Of a DNA stretch of 64,000 nt, positions 24,712 to 33,971 are shown one piece after another. The notes beneath the pieces are model-generated. The model was given only the letters and a program-made list of their open reading frames with translations, was not told where the DNA came from and searched no databases. Within the stretch, counting starts at the first letter, position 1, and each line of letters begins with the position of its first letter. Source of the DNA: Silanimonas sp. (GTDB lineage Bacteria; Pseudomonadota; Gammaproteobacteria; Xanthomonadales; Xanthomonadaceae); assembly GCA_018334015.1 (NCBI GenBank), contig JAGXTI010000036.1, forward strand, positions 62,001 to 126,000, written 5' to 3'. The position numbers were made by a program, and so were the translations under genes.

Positions 24712-25500
24712 TCAGGGCGCGGCGGGCTGCACCAGATAAAGCCCGGCACCGGTCGGGTCGTCGATGCGGGCGATGCGGCCCACGCCCGGTGCCTCGAAAG
24801 CCGGCACGCTGATCGTGCCGCCGGCCGCCAAGGTGGCCGCCAGCCGGGCATCGAGGTCGGGCACCAGCACGTAGAGCGACCAGTGCGCCGGCACCTCGCC
24901 CCACTCCGGCGGCATCTGCAGCAGGCCGCCGTAGTGGGTGTCGCCGACCGCGTATTCGCTGTAGCGGGTGCCGGCCGGGGCGTGCGCGGAATCGCTGAAG
25001 CGCCAGCCGAACAATTCGCCGTAGAAGCCCTGCGCGATGGCCACGTCGTGGGTCGCCAGTTCGACCCAGCCGAAACTCAAGTCCTCGAACAAGGCCAGCC
25101 CACCGGCTGCGGCCTTGGCCGGCTGCCAGAGGTGGAACAGTGCGCCGCCCGGATCGGCCAGCACCGCGCCACGGCCGTGGCCCGGCACCTCGAAGGGATC
25201 GGCCAGCACGCGACCACCGATCAGGAAGGCGCGGGCGAGGCTGGCGTCGAGATCGCGGGTGGCGAAGTACACGCCCCAGAACGAGCCGGTGCCTTCAACA
25301 TCGGGCGGCAGGCCGCCGACCGCCCCCACCAGGCCGTTGGCGTTGCTGAGAAAACTGTAGGTGCCGGCCGGATCGTTGAGGTCCGTGGCCTCCCCGCGCC
25401 AGCCGAACACCGCCTGCAAAAAGGCCAACGAACGAGCCGGATCGCCGCTCGACAGCTCGAACCAGCAGGGCGCGCCGGGGGGCGGGGCATGGCGGGGCAT
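24712..25500 (-). CDS. VOC (glyoxalase/bleomycin-resistance fold) protein, tandem two-domain
   Basis: A 262-residue protein made of two VOC modules. The first (about 8-120) has CWFELSSGDPARSLAFLQAVFGW; the second (about 140-258) has FGWVELATHDVAIAQGFYGELFGW. Both carry the typical FYxxxFGW metal-dependent fold signature. Similar actinobacterial and gammaproteobacterial proteins are annotated as hydrolase or glyoxalase family without proven substrate. It sits 12 bases upstream of the response regulator gene on the same strand, so the two may be cotranscribed. Confidence 0.87.
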   Translation of the reverse strand: MPRHAPPPGAPCWFELSSGDPARSLAFLQAVFGWRGEATDLNDPAGTYSFLSNANGLVGAVGGLPPDVEGTGSFWGVYFATRDLDASLARAFLIGGRVLADPFEVPGHGRGAVLADPGGALFHLWQPAKAAAGGLALFEDLSFGWVELATHDVAIAQGFYGELFGWRFSDSAHAPAGTRYSEYAVGDTHYGGLLQMPPEWGEVPAHWSLYVLVPDLDARLAATLAAGGTISVPAFEAPGVGRIARIDDPTGAGLYLVQPAAP

Positions 25501-25608
25501 GGGGGCAGTCTCGACAGGCGCGGAACGCGGGAGCGCTGAGACTGCCTCGCTTCGCGTCCGCCGACCAGTCCCTGACAGCCACTGCACTATGGTTAAAGCC
25601 TGACGTCC

Positions 25609-26796
25609 ATGCACACCGCCATGCCTGCCCTGCCGAAACACCCCTGGCGCTGGATCGCCGCCGCCCTGCTGCTGCTGTTTCTGGTCGTTCGCCTGCCGGG
25701 CTGGTGGTTCGGGCCGGAGGTGACGGTCTACCGGGTCGAGGCGCGGCCGATCATCGCCAACGTGGTGGCCACCGGACGGGTCGAGTCGCCCTCGCGGGTG
25801 CTGATCGGCAGCGAGATCGTCGGCACCGTGGTCGAGCGCCCGGTGTTCGAAGGCCAGCACCTCGCCGCCGGCGCGCTGGTGGCGCGGCTCGACGACGCCA
25901 ACGAGCAGGCCGCGCTGGCCGAGGCCGAGGCCGCCCTGGCGCAGCTGCTGGAGCGCGATCGCCCGGCCGACGCCGCTCTCCGCGACGAAGCCCGTGCCCG
26001 GGCCGTGCAAGCCGGCCGCGATGCCGAACGGCTGGTCGCGCTCGCCGAGCGCCGGCTCGTCGCCACCGATCGCGTCGAACAGGCCGAGCAGGCCCGGCGT
26101 ATCGCCGTGGCCGCGCTGGCCGCCGCCGAGGCCCGTGCCCGCGCCTCCGGTCCGGCGGGCAGCAGCGAACGCCTGCTGCGCGAACGGATCGCCGCCGCCC
26201 GTGCGGCCCTCGAACAGACCGTGGTGCGGACCCGCGTCTCCGGCACCGTGCTGCGCCGGCTGGCCGAACCCGGCGACGTGGTGCAGCCCGGTCGCGGTAT
26301 CGTCGAGCTGGCCCGCGACGGCAGCACCCTGGTGGTTGCCCAGGTCGACGAGCGCAACCTCGACCGGCTGGTCGAAGACCTGCCGGCGCTGGTCTCGCCG
26401 GATGCCTTTCCGCAGCAGCGCCTGCCGGGGCGGCTGGTGTTCCTCGCGCCGGCGGTCGATCCGCAGACCGGTACCGTCGAGGTGCGTGTCGAAGTGCCGG
26501 ACGCACCGCCCACGCTGCGTCAGGACATGACCGTCTCGGTCGACATCGAGGTGGGCCGCCGCGAGCGCGCTCTGGTGCTGCCGATCGACGCGATCGAAGC
26601 GGCCCGTGGCGATGCCCCGGCACAGGTGCTTGCGATCCGCGAGGGCCGGGTGAAGCGGGTGCCGGTCACGCTCGGCCTGCGCGGCCTTGACCGGGTCGAG
26701 GTGATCGAGGGTCTGGCTGAGGGCGAGGCGGTGCTGCCGCTGGCCAATGCACCGGCACCGGGCCGTCGCGTGCGCATCGCCCGGGACGGCGGTTGA
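25609..26796 (+). CDS. Membrane fusion protein of an ABC exporter (HlyD/DevB-like)
   Basis: A 395-residue periplasmic adaptor with an N-terminal transmembrane anchor (about 13-30) and no lipobox. The biotinyl-lipoyl halves are IGSEIVGTVVERPVFEGQHLAAGALVARLDD and VVRTRVSGTVLRRLAEPGDVVQPG. They flank a long Ala/Arg/Glu coiled-coil hairpin (about 100-200). Beta-barrel and membrane-proximal domains follow. The next two genes encode an ABC permease and ATPase, giving a DevBCA/MacAB-like tripartite exporter. ATG 25609 is used; ATG 25621 is also possible. No outer-membrane partner is nearby. Confidence 0.9.
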   Translation: MHTAMPALPKHPWRWIAAALLLLFLVVRLPGWWFGPEVTVYRVEARPIIANVVATGRVESPSRVLIGSEIVGTVVERPVFEGQHLAAGALVARLDDANEQAALAEAEAALAQLLERDRPADAALRDEARARAVQAGRDAERLVALAERRLVATDRVEQAEQARRIAVAALAAAEARARASGPAGSSERLLRERIAAARAALEQTVVRTRVSGTVLRRLAEPGDVVQPGRGIVELARDGSTLVVAQVDERNLDRLVEDLPALVSPDAFPQQRLPGRLVFLAPAVDPQTGTVEVRVEVPDAPPTLRQDMTVSVDIEVGRRERALVLPIDAIEAARGDAPAQVLAIREGRVKRVPVTLGLRGLDRVEVIEGLAEGEAVLPLANAPAPGRRVRIARDGG

Positions 26797-26797
26797 A

Positions 26798-28024
26798 ATG
26801 CGTCGGCGCTGGTTCGAGTGGACCTTGGCCACCCGCCTGCTGCGCGAGGGTCGCACCCAGACCCTGCTGATCATCACCGGCATCGCCGTGGGCGTGGCGG
26901 TGATCGTTTTCCTCACTGCACTGATCGGTGGTCTGCAACGGCAGATCATCGAACGCACCCTGGGCACCCAGGCGCACATCCGCATCAGCGCCCCGGAGGA
27001 CGTCGCCCGGCCCTTGCGCGAGGAGGGTGAGGCGGTGCTGCTCTCGCGCATCGACCAGCGCGCCCAGCGGCTGCGCTCGGTCGACCAGTGGCAGCGGCTG
27101 GAGCAGGCTCTGGCCGAGTTCCCGGAGGTGACCGCGATCTCGCCGCTGGTGTCCGGTCCGGCCCTGGCCCGGCGCGGCGAGGCCAGCCGGGCGGTGGTGC
27201 TGATGGGCATCGACCCCGAGCGTTACACCCGGATCGTGCCGGTGCCCGATTTCCTCGTCGAAGGCCGCTGGCGGATCGTCGGCAACGACATCGCCATCGG
27301 TCGGCAACTGGCCGAGGATCTCGGCGCCCGCCTCGGTGACCGGCTGCGGCTGGACACCGGCGATGGCCGCAGCGAGGTGTTCACCGTGGTCGCGGTGTTC
27401 GAACTGGGCGCCCGCGATCTCGACGCGCGCTTTGTCTACATGGCCATGAAGCCGGCCCAGGGCCTGCTTGGCCTGCCCGGCGGTGCCACCAGCATCGACC
27501 TGCGGGTGCGCGAGATCTTCGCCGCCGAGGCAGTCGCCCAGCGCATCGCCGGCCGGCTGGGCATCCGCGCCGAGAGCTGGATGACGCTCAACAGCAACAT
27601 CCTCGACGCCTTGGCCGCGCAGAGCATGTCCACCAACCTGATCAAGGTCTTCGTCGGCCTCTCGGTGGCCTTCGCCATCGCCAGCGTGCTCGCGGTCAGC
27701 GTGGTCCAGCGGGGCCGCGAGATCGGCATCCTGCGGGCGATGGGCACCGGTCGCGGCCAGGTGTTGCGCATCTTTTTGATCCAGGGCGCGCTGGTCGGCT
27801 TGCTGGGCGCGGCCCTGGGCAGCCTGATGGGCGGCGGCCTGCTCGGCCTCTGGGAACTGCTGGGCCTCGCCCGCTCCGGTCGCGGGGCCTTCAGCCTGCT
27901 GGTCACGCCCTCGCTGTTCTTCGGCGCCACCGTGCTCGCCACCGTGGTCGGCATGTTGGCGGCCATGGCCCCGGCCCGCCGTGCCGCGCGACTCGATCCG
28001 GTGGAGGCGATGCGTGGCGGCTGA
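26798..28024 (+). CDS. ABC transporter permease, FtsX/MacB fold
   Basis: A 408-residue inner-membrane protein with one N-terminal helix (about 22-42), a large periplasmic MacB_PCD-type domain (about 45-270) and three C-terminal helices (about 285-400). The FtsX-family signature [29 protein letters not shown] precedes the last two helices. The terminal [11 protein letters not shown] is a classic DevC/LolC ending. It starts one base after the adaptor stop. By family it works mechanically on a periplasmic or membrane substrate rather than as a channel. The substrate is unknown. Confidence 0.92.
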   Translation: MRRRWFEWTLATRLLREGRTQTLLIITGIAVGVAVIVFLTALIGGLQRQIIERTLGTQAHIRISAPEDVARPLREEGEAVLLSRIDQRAQRLRSVDQWQRLEQALAEFPEVTAISPLVSGPALARRGEASRAVVLMGIDPERYTRIVPVPDFLVEGRWRIVGNDIAIGRQLAEDLGARLGDRLRLDTGDGRSEVFTVVAVFELGARDLDARFVYMAMKPAQGLLGLPGGATSIDLRVREIFAAEAVAQRIAGRLGIRAESWMTLNSNILDALAAQSMSTNLIKVFVGLSVAFAIASVLAVSVVQRGREIGILRAMGTGRGQVLRIFLIQGALVGLLGAALGSLMGGGLLGLWELLGLARSGRGAFSLLVTPSLFFGATVLATVVGMLAAMAPARRAARLDPVEAMRGG

Positions 28025-28739
28025 TCCGGTGTTGCGCCTCGAAGGCGTCCACAAGCGTTACAACCTCGGCCTGCCGAGCGAGGTCGAGGTGCTGCACGGC
28101 ATCGATTTGGAGCTGCGACGTGGCGAGTTCGCCGCCCTGATCGGCCCCTCCGGCTCGGGCAAGACCACCCTGCTCAACCTGCTGGGCCAGCTCGATTCGC
28201 CCACCGCGGGCGAGATCCACCTGCTCGGCCAGCCGACACGCCAGCTCGACGACGCCCGTCGCACCCGTCTGCGCGGCGAGGCCATCGGCTTCGTCTTCCA
28301 GTTCCACCACCTGCTGCCGGCCTTCAGCGCGCTGGAAAACGTGATGATGCCGCGCATGGCCCGCGAAGGCTGGCCCACGCCCGCCCTCGTGGCCGAAGCG
28401 AAGGAACTGCTCGATGCGGTCGGCCTGGGTGCCTTGGCCGCTCGTCGGCCGATGGAGCTCTCCGGCGGCCAACAGCAACGGGTGGCCATCGTGCGCGCCC
28501 TGATGGCGCGGCCCGCCCTGCTGCTCGCCGACGAGCCCACCGGCAACCTCGACACCAGAACCGCCGACGAGGTCTTTGCCCTGCTGCGTCGCCTGCACGC
28601 CGAACGCGGTTTCGCCGTGCTCGTGGTGACCCACGACCCACGCCTGGCCGAGCGCTGCGATCGCATCATCGAACTGGTCGATGGCCGCATCGTCCGCGAT
28701 GGGCCGCGACGCCCATCGCCGGTAGTCTTGGGCACTTGA
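28014..28739 (+). CDS. ABC transporter ATPase of the LolD/MacB class
   Basis: A 241-residue ABC ATPase with Walker [14 protein letters not shown]-loop [12 protein letters not shown], signature [15 protein letters not shown], Walker [12 protein letters not shown] and switch His in VTHD. The GTG start lies inside the end of the permease gene (11-base overlap), so translation is coupled. With the adaptor and permease it completes a three-gene exporter. The [10 protein letters not shown] segment resembles LolD, but the permease is a single DevC-like protein, not the LolC/LolE pair. Confidence 0.93.
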   Translation: MAADPVLRLEGVHKRYNLGLPSEVEVLHGIDLELRRGEFAALIGPSGSGKTTLLNLLGQLDSPTAGEIHLLGQPTRQLDDARRTRLRGEAIGFVFQFHHLLPAFSALENVMMPRMAREGWPTPALVAEAKELLDAVGLGALAARRPMELSGGQQQRVAIVRALMARPALLLADEPTGNLDTRTADEVFALLRRLHAERGFAVLVVTHDPRLAERCDRIIELVDGRIVRDGPRRPSPVVLGT

Positions 28740-28771
28740 CTGCCGCCGAGCGCACCCCGAGGCCTGAACGC

Positions 28772-28852
28772 ATGGATGCCGAAACCTTCATCGCCAAATG
28801 GCAGGGCGTCAAAGTGAACCGCCCCGGCTTTTCCGGAGGCTGTTTTCATTGA
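28772..28852 (+). pseudogene. Possible N-terminal stub of an MmeI-like DNA methyltransferase gene
   Basis: A 26-codon reading begins [15 protein letters not shown] and ends at TGA 28850. The first 13-14 residues match the conserved N-terminus of many class I SAM DNA methyltransferases/MmeI-type enzymes (usual pattern xFIAKWxxVxLKERxxxQ, from memory). After that, similarity stops abruptly. It may be what is left of a deleted restriction-modification gene. The match is short, so chance is possible. It lies between the exporter ATPase gene and the lone AAA ATPase. Confidence 0.4.
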
Positions 28853-28860
28853 GTCACGCC

Positions 28861-28943
28861 GCTTAGCTTGCCTCGGCATACCGGGCATTAAAGGGCTGTT
28901 CGCTGTCGGCGTGCTGCTTCCAGGTGAGTCGAGGCGGCTAAGC
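28861..28943. repeat. Imperfect long inverted repeat framing an 83-bp element
   Basis: The left arm at 28861-28875 (GCTTAGCTTGCCTCG) pairs with the right arm at 28930-28943 (CGAGGCGGCTAAGC), with one mismatch and one bulge and a 54-base loop. It lies in the A/T-richer spacer between the methyltransferase stub and the lone ATPase. It could be a tiny mobile-element remnant or a structured 5' region. No core site of an integron attC is present. Confidence 0.45.
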
Positions 28944-28966
28944 CTTACATCCGATTCGCCGATGAA

Positions 28967-28981
28967 GTATAAAGATTATAC
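28967..28981. promoter_or_regulatory. Palindrome directly upstream of the AAA ATPase gene
   Basis: GTATAA-AGA-TTATAC has perfect 6-bp arms around 3 bases and ends 18 bases before the ATG at 29000. It is one of the very few A/T-rich spots in the window and probably combines a -10 element with an operator. No dedicated regulator is adjacent, so autoregulation by the winged-helix-bearing ATPase is one possibility. Confidence 0.55.
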
Positions 28982-28999
28982 ATCGATGGGAAATCCGCT

Positions 29000-30139
29000 A
29001 TGACCTCCTCCACCGCCACGCCGCCGTTCGGCTATTTCCCCCGTCCGGAGCTGCTGCAGGTCATTCGAGCCCGCTTCGATGGCCGCGAGAACGTTGCCCT
29101 GTTCGCACGGCGTCGCAACGGCAAGACCACGTTCGTGCTGAACGAGCTGTTGCCGGCCGCGGCGACGTGGCGATGGGAGTTCATCTACGCGAACCTGTGG
29201 GAAGACAAGGAGCGGCCGATGGACGTCATTGTCGACGCCGTCGAGAAGGCGGCGGGCATCACGCCAGCGCTTCGCGTGGATCGCGAGCTGTCGGGCGGTA
29301 TCGCGGTGGGCTTCGGCTCGGCATCGGGCAAGCGGACTGTGATCGGCGTCGAAGCCACGGTATTGCAGCGCTGGAAGCGGGCGATCGAGGCCTTGGCCAA
29401 GCGCGGGCGCACGACGCTGCTTGTTATCGACGAGTTCCAGACGCTCCATCACCGCGACCCGGAAGCGCGGGCCACCGCTGCACTGCGGACGGCGTTCGAG
29501 GCGAACAGCGGTTGGCTGCGCGTGCTGATGACCGGCAGCGACCGCGCGGCGCTCACCGAGATTTTCCGGCGCCACCAGTCGCCGCTGCTCGGGCAAGCCG
29601 CCAGGGTGGACCTGCCCGCGCTGGGCCCTGAGTTCGACGCCCATCGTGTGGCGGGTGTGGAAGCGGCCACGTCGCGGCGTCCCGTGCCTTCCGCCCTCGA
29701 CGTCGGGGCTGCTCGCATCCGCTTGGGCAACTCGCCCGAACTGTTGAACAAGGCCCTGTCGCGCTGGGTCAGTGGCGAAGCGGCAACGCTGGACGATGCC
29801 GCCGCGCTGGTCGAGGCCGAATTGGGTGATGCGGGCTACGAGGCGCTGTTCGAGGCTCTGGGTGACGTGGCGCAGCAGGTGCTGGTGGTCTGCGCCTTCG
29901 AGCGGGCGATCTACACCAACATCCCCACGATGGCGGCGAACCTCGGCCGGCCGCTGAAGGCCACCACGGTGCAGTCGGCGGAGCGCACGCTGGTCAAGCG
30001 CGAGTTGATCGGCCTGACCGGCGAGAACGGGCTGCGCGAGGTGCTGGATCCCGGCCTTGCCATCTGGCTGCAGCGCCGTTACCGCGCGCTGGAGTGGAAG
30101 CCCGCGAAGCCGCGCGGGGCGCCGCGGCGCCGGAAGTAA
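29000..30139 (+). CDS. Lone AAA/STAND-like ATPase with C-terminal winged-helix-like region
   Basis: A 379-residue ATPase related to the archaeal-type/AAA_16-like ATPases. It opens with YFPRPELLQVIRARFDGRENV. The Walker A is slightly atypical (FARRRNGKTTF, without the usual first Gly) and the Walker B is LLVIDEFQTLHH (about 140). A sensor-1 region is RVLMTGSDRAAL, and helical C-terminal parts (VLVVCAFERA, SAERTLVKRELIGLTGENG) look like a winged helix. A basic tail (KPAKPRGAPRRRK) could bind nucleic acid. No toxin or nuclease partner is adjacent. The function is unknown; defence or stress NTPase is an inference from its isolated setting beside a methyltransferase stub. Confidence 0.8.
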   Translation: MTSSTATPPFGYFPRPELLQVIRARFDGRENVALFARRRNGKTTFVLNELLPAAATWRWEFIYANLWEDKERPMDVIVDAVEKAAGITPALRVDRELSGGIAVGFGSASGKRTVIGVEATVLQRWKRAIEALAKRGRTTLLVIDEFQTLHHRDPEARATAALRTAFEANSGWLRVLMTGSDRAALTEIFRRHQSPLLGQAARVDLPALGPEFDAHRVAGVEAATSRRPVPSALDVGAARIRLGNSPELLNKALSRWVSGEAATLDDAAALVEAELGDAGYEALFEALGDVAQQVLVVCAFERAIYTNIPTMAANLGRPLKATTVQSAERTLVKRELIGLTGENGLREVLDPGLAIWLQRRYRALEWKPAKPRGAPRRRK

Positions 30140-30155
30140 CAGGCCATTCGTGCCG

Positions 30156-30178
30156 CGCCCTCCGGCCGGCGGAGGGCG
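30156..30178. terminator. Bidirectional hairpin between the ATPase gene and acs
   Basis: CGCCCTCC (30156-30163) and GGAGGGCG (30171-30178) form an 8-bp G/C stem with a 7-base loop between two converging genes. There is no T-run, so intrinsic termination is plausible but weak. Confidence 0.5.
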
Positions 30179-30185
30179 GTAAGCC

Positions 30186-32153
30186 TCAGCGCACCAGCCG
30201 GTGCTCCACGAGGTGCTGCACCACCGCCGGATCGGCCAGCGTGCTGGTGTCGCCCAAGCTCTCCGCGCTGGGCGCCACGTCGCCGGCCTCGGCGATCTTG
30301 CGCAGGATGCGGCGCATGATCTTGCCGCTGCGGGTCTTGGGTAGGCCGGGCGCGAACTGGATGTGGTCGGGCTGGGCGATGGCGCCGATCTCGCGGCGCA
30401 CCTGCTGCTTCAGTTCGGCCAGCAGCGCCTCGTCCATGGCGATGCCGGCCTTCAGCGTCACGTAGGCGTAGATGCCCTGGCCCTTGAGCTCGTGCGGGAA
30501 GCCGACCACCGCGGCTTCTGCCACCTTGGCGTGCGACACCAGAGCGCTCTCCACTTCCGCGGTGCCGATGCGGTGGCCGCTGACGTTGATGACGTCATCG
30601 ACGCGGCCGGTGATCCAGTAAAAGCCGTCTTCATCGCGACGGCAGCCGTCGCCGGTGAAGTACATGCCCGGGTAGGCCTTGAAGTAGGTCTCGATGAAGC
30701 GCGCATGGTCGCCGAACACGCTGCGCATCTGGCCGGGCCAAGAGCCCAGCAGCACGAGGTTGCCGCTGCTGGCGCCCTCGAGCAGCCGCCCTTCCGCATC
30801 GACCAGCGCGGGGCGCACGCCGGGCAGGGGCAGCGAAGCCGAACCCGGCTTCATCGGTGTGGCCCCCGGCAGCGGCGCGATCAGCATGCCGCCGGTTTCG
30901 GTCTGCCACCAGGTGTCGACCACCGGGCAGCGACCGTCGCCGACCACGCGGTGGTACCAGCGCCAGGCTTCGGGGTTGATCGGCTCGCCGACGGTGCCGA
31001 GCAGGCGCAGCGTTTTGCGCGAGCGCGATTGCACCGGTGCGTCGCCGTCGCGCATCAGCGCGCGGATGGCGGTGGGCGCGGTGTAGAGGATGGTGACGCC
31101 GTGGCGGTCGACGATGTCCCACAGGCGGCCGGCATCCGGCCAGGTCGGCACGCCCTCGAACATCACCGAAGTGGCGCCGTTGGCGAGCGGGCCGTAGACG
31201 AGGTAGCTGTGGCCGGTGATCCAGCCCACGTCCGCCGTGCAGAAGAACACGTCTTCGGGGCGGTGATCGAACACGGCATGGAAGGTCCAGCTCGCCCAGG
31301 CGAGGTAGCCGCCCGAGCTGTGCAGCACGCCTTTCGGTTTGCCGGTCGAGCCCGAGGTGTAGAGGATGAACAGCGGGTCTTCGGCGTTCATCGCCGGCGC
31401 GGCGTGCGTGGCGGGCTGGCCCTCGACCACCGAGGCGTACCAGCGGTCGCGCGGCATCTGCATGGCCACCGGAGCGCCGGTGTGGCGCACCACCAGCACG
31501 GTTTCCACCGAGGTGGTGCCGGGCAGGGTCAGCGCGGCATCGACCGTGGCCTTGAGCGGGATGCGCTTGCCGCCGCGGCGGGCCTCGTCGGCGGTGATGA
31601 CGAGCGTGCTGCCGCAGTCGGCGATGCGGTCGGCCACGGCACTGGCGGCAAAGCCGCCGAACACCACCGAGTGCACGGCACCGATGCGCGCGCAGGCCAG
31701 CATCGCCACCGCCGCTTCGGGGATCATCGGCAGGTAGATGGTGACGCGATCACCACGCTTGACGCCGAGGTTCGTCAGCGCGTTGGCCAGCCGGCAGACG
31801 CGGGCGTGCAGCTCGCGGTAGCTGATGTGCTGCGCTGCTTCGGTCGGGTCATCGGGCTCGAACAGGATCGCCGTTTTGTCGCCATGGGCCGCGAGCTGGC
31901 GGTCGAGGCAGTTGGCGGCCACGTTCAATTCACCGTCGGCGTACCAGCGGATGCGGAAATCCTCGACGTGGAAACTCACATCGCTGGTTTCGGTGGGTGC
32001 GCGCGACCACAGCAGGCGCTCGGCGAGCGAGCGCCACCAGGCCTCCGGATCGCGCTCGAAGCAGGCGCGCGCTTGCGCGAGGCCGGCAGCATCGTAGTGC
32101 GCGCGCGCGGCGAACTCGGCGGGAACCGGCAGGTGGTCGGCGGGCGTGGCCAT
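30186..32153 (-). CDS. acs: Acetyl-CoA synthetase (AMP-forming)
   Basis: A 655-residue cytoplasmic enzyme making acetyl-CoA from acetate, ATP and CoA. All ANL-family landmarks are present: P-loop [15 protein letters not shown] (about 265), Trp-rich [11 protein letters not shown] (about 415), the hinge [18 protein letters not shown], and the C-terminal [15 protein letters not shown]. The Lys of that last motif is the usual acetylation switch. Length equals E. coli Acs (652). GAAGGAG lies shortly upstream of the ATG. It is divergent from the porin/acetate symporter operon and probably controlled by the CrbS/CrbR-type pair in the same window. Confidence 0.97.
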   Translation of the reverse strand: MATPADHLPVPAEFAARAHYDAAGLAQARACFERDPEAWWRSLAERLLWSRAPTETSDVSFHVEDFRIRWYADGELNVAANCLDRQLAAHGDKTAILFEPDDPTEAAQHISYRELHARVCRLANALTNLGVKRGDRVTIYLPMIPEAAVAMLACARIGAVHSVVFGGFAASAVADRIADCGSTLVITADEARRGGKRIPLKATVDAALTLPGTTSVETVLVVRHTGAPVAMQMPRDRWYASVVEGQPATHAAPAMNAEDPLFILYTSGSTGKPKGVLHSSGGYLAWASWTFHAVFDHRPEDVFFCTADVGWITGHSYLVYGPLANGATSVMFEGVPTWPDAGRLWDIVDRHGVTILYTAPTAIRALMRDGDAPVQSRSRKTLRLLGTVGEPINPEAWRWYHRVVGDGRCPVVDTWWQTETGGMLIAPLPGATPMKPGSASLPLPGVRPALVDAEGRLLEGASSGNLVLLGSWPGQMRSVFGDHARFIETYFKAYPGMYFTGDGCRRDEDGFYWITGRVDDVINVSGHRIGTAEVESALVSHAKVAEAAVVGFPHELKGQGIYAYVTLKAGIAMDEALLAELKQQVRREIGAIAQPDHIQFAPGLPKTRSGKIMRRILRKIAEAGDVAPSAESLGDTSTLADPAVVQHLVEHRLVR

Positions 32154-32209
32154 GGGCGGCTCCTTCGGGGCGATGGCGGCAGTGTGCGGCTGACGCCACG
32201 CCGCCCGCG

Positions 32210-32254
32210 TTCGACTTTGGGCGAAGGTCGGTACCGGCTTCGACCAAAGGCGAA
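32210..32254. promoter_or_regulatory. Inverted repeat in the acs/acetate-uptake intergenic region
   Basis: TTCGACTTTGG (32210-32220) and CCAAAGGCGAA (32244-32254) are inverted repeats matching at 10 of 11 positions, separated by 23 bases that include a GGTACC palindrome. They lie in the 170-bp region between the divergent acs and dcaP-like genes, the only place where both could share a regulator. A CrbR/ErdR-type regulator is the obvious candidate, by inference. Confidence 0.55.
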
Positions 32255-32323
32255 TGGTGGGCGCCGTGGCATGGGTGGAGCCTCAGCCGTCGGGAAACGT
32301 CCCGGTAGGAAGGGGAAATCCGA

Positions 32324-33688
32324 ATGCCACGCCAACGAAACGATGCGACGAACCTGGCGACCCGGCTGCTCATGGCCGGTGCCCTGTTGCCCTTGCCCGC
32401 GCTTGCGCAGGCCCCGCCCGAGGCCCCACCCAGCCCGCGCGAACAGGCGCTCGAAGCCCGCGTCGCCGCGCTCGAGGCGGTGATCGCCACGCTGAAGGCC
32501 GAACGCCCGCCGGCCCCTGCACCGGCTCCCGCCGCGGCTGCTGCGCCGGCGCCGGCCACGCCTGCGGCACCGGCGATCCAGACCACGCCGATCAACACGG
32601 CGGGTTTCCCCGGCACGCGCTTTTCGTTCGGCGGGTTCATCAAGATGGAGGCCCTGGCCACCGCCACCGACGGTGGCGAACTGCCCGACGGCGGCGCGGC
32701 GCGCCTGCTCTACCTGCCCGGTGCCATCCCGGTGGGTGCGGCCGACGAGGGCACCGACCTCGACAGCAGCGCGCAGTTCTCGCGCTTGTGGTTCGCCAGC
32801 GACGCCACGCTCGACGATGGCACGCCGCTGCGCGCCTACATCGAGCTCGATCTGTTCGGTTCGGCGCTCGGCAACGAGATGGCGACGAACACCTACGGCG
32901 TCTCCCTTCGCCACGCTTGGGCGAGCTGGGGGCGCTGGATGGTCGGGCAGAACTGGAGCAACTTCCAGGACCCCGCCTCGATGGTCGACAGCATCGATCT
33001 GGTCGGCGCCACCGATGCCACGGTGTTCGTCCGCCAGCCGCAGGTTCGCTACACGCACGGGGCCTGGTCGCTGGCGTTGGAAAACCCGGAGACGGTGTTC
33101 AGCCCGCGCGGCGGCAACTTCGCACGGATCAGCAGCGACGACAACGTTTTGCCGGACCTCACCGCACGCTGGACCCATCGTGGGGCTTGGGGGCATGTCA
33201 GCGTCGCCGGCCTGCTGCGCGAACTGCGCCACGAGACCACCACCGGCATCGACGATGCCAGCACCGGCTTCGGCCTCTCCGTCACCGGTCGGCAGATCAT
33301 CAACCCCGCCAACGACCTGCGCTACGGCGTCACCCTGGGCCGTGGCATCAGCCGCTACATTGGTTTCGCCATCGGCCCGGACGCCATCCTCGACGGCAAC
33401 CGGCTGGAGGCGGTCGATACCCAGGCGGTGTTCGCCGGTTGGCGGCATGTCTTCTCGCCGCAGTGGCGCGGCAACCTCTACGCCTCGGCCTCGTTCTTTG
33501 ACAACGACCCGCTGCAGACCGGTGGTGGCGCCATCGAACGCGTCGGCTCGGTGGCCGGCAACCTGATCTACAGCCCGCACCCGCGCATCGACGTCGGCCT
33601 CGAAGGCCGGCTTGGCCGGCGCTGGCTGGAGAACGGCAGTGAGGGCGATCTGTCCCGCCTGCACTTCCACGTCCGCTACAACTTCTGA
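32324..33688 (+). CDS. DcaP-like trimeric outer-membrane porin
   Basis: A 454-residue outer-membrane protein. A signal peptide (cleavage near ALAQA) is followed by a short coiled coil (EQALEARVAALEAVIATLK, about 45-65), an Ala/Pro linker, and a beta-barrel from about 95 with SFGGFIKMEA and a terminal aromatic (HVRYNF). The coiled coil, linker and barrel order and the SRLWF/GQNWSNFQDP segments are typical of DcaP-type porins, which pass small organic acids and other solutes. AAGGGG lies upstream of the ATG. It is 11 bases before the small membrane protein and the acetate symporter, so it probably feeds acetate into the periplasm. Confidence 0.88.
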   Translation: MPRQRNDATNLATRLLMAGALLPLPALAQAPPEAPPSPREQALEARVAALEAVIATLKAERPPAPAPAPAAAAAPAPATPAAPAIQTTPINTAGFPGTRFSFGGFIKMEALATATDGGELPDGGAARLLYLPGAIPVGAADEGTDLDSSAQFSRLWFASDATLDDGTPLRAYIELDLFGSALGNEMATNTYGVSLRHAWASWGRWMVGQNWSNFQDPASMVDSIDLVGATDATVFVRQPQVRYTHGAWSLALENPETVFSPRGGNFARISSDDNVLPDLTARWTHRGAWGHVSVAGLLRELRHETTTGIDDASTGFGLSVTGRQIINPANDLRYGVTLGRGISRYIGFAIGPDAILDGNRLEAVDTQAVFAGWRHVFSPQWRGNLYASASFFDNDPLQTGGGAIERVGSVAGNLIYSPHPRIDVGLEGRLGRRWLENGSEGDLSRLHFHVRYNF

Positions 33689-33699
33689 GGGGAAGGCCC

Positions 33700-33969
33700 A
33701 TGAGCACACACCATGAAGGGCAGCCACTGGCGTCCGGCGAAGGCATCGACGATGCCGGCGTCAAGCGCAAGCGCGGTACCGCGATCAAGCTGCTGCTGAT
33801 CTTCTGCGCCATGTATTTCACCGCTGCAGTGATCGCCACCCGCGAGTTCGCCCACATCGCCGGCATCGAAATTTTCGGCATACCGCTGGCCATCTACACC
33901 GGGCTTCTGGTGTTCGTGGTCGGCATCGTCGTCACGCGCATGTGCCTTACGCAAGACAAGGGGGCCTGA
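33700..33969 (+). CDS. Small two-helix membrane protein of acetate symporter (DUF485/DUF4212-like)
   Basis: An 89-residue protein with a polar 25-residue N-terminus and two predicted transmembrane helices (about 28-46 and 57-80: AIKLLLIFCAMYFTAAVIAT and IPLAIYTGLLVFVVGIVV). Small proteins of the DUF485 (YjcH) or DUF4212 type regularly precede SSS-family acetate symporters, and this one is 2 bases upstream of the symporter start. The exact DUF is not decided from sequence alone. It is likely a subunit or assembly partner. Confidence 0.82.
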   Translation: MSTHHEGQPLASGEGIDDAGVKRKRGTAIKLLLIFCAMYFTAAVIATREFAHIAGIEIFGIPLAIYTGLLVFVVGIVVTRMCLTQDKGA

Positions 33970-33971
33970 GC

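Noticed and set aside
28861-28943. Integron attC site
   Set aside because: The arms lack the AAC/GTT core triplets and the four-box layout, and no integrase is near.
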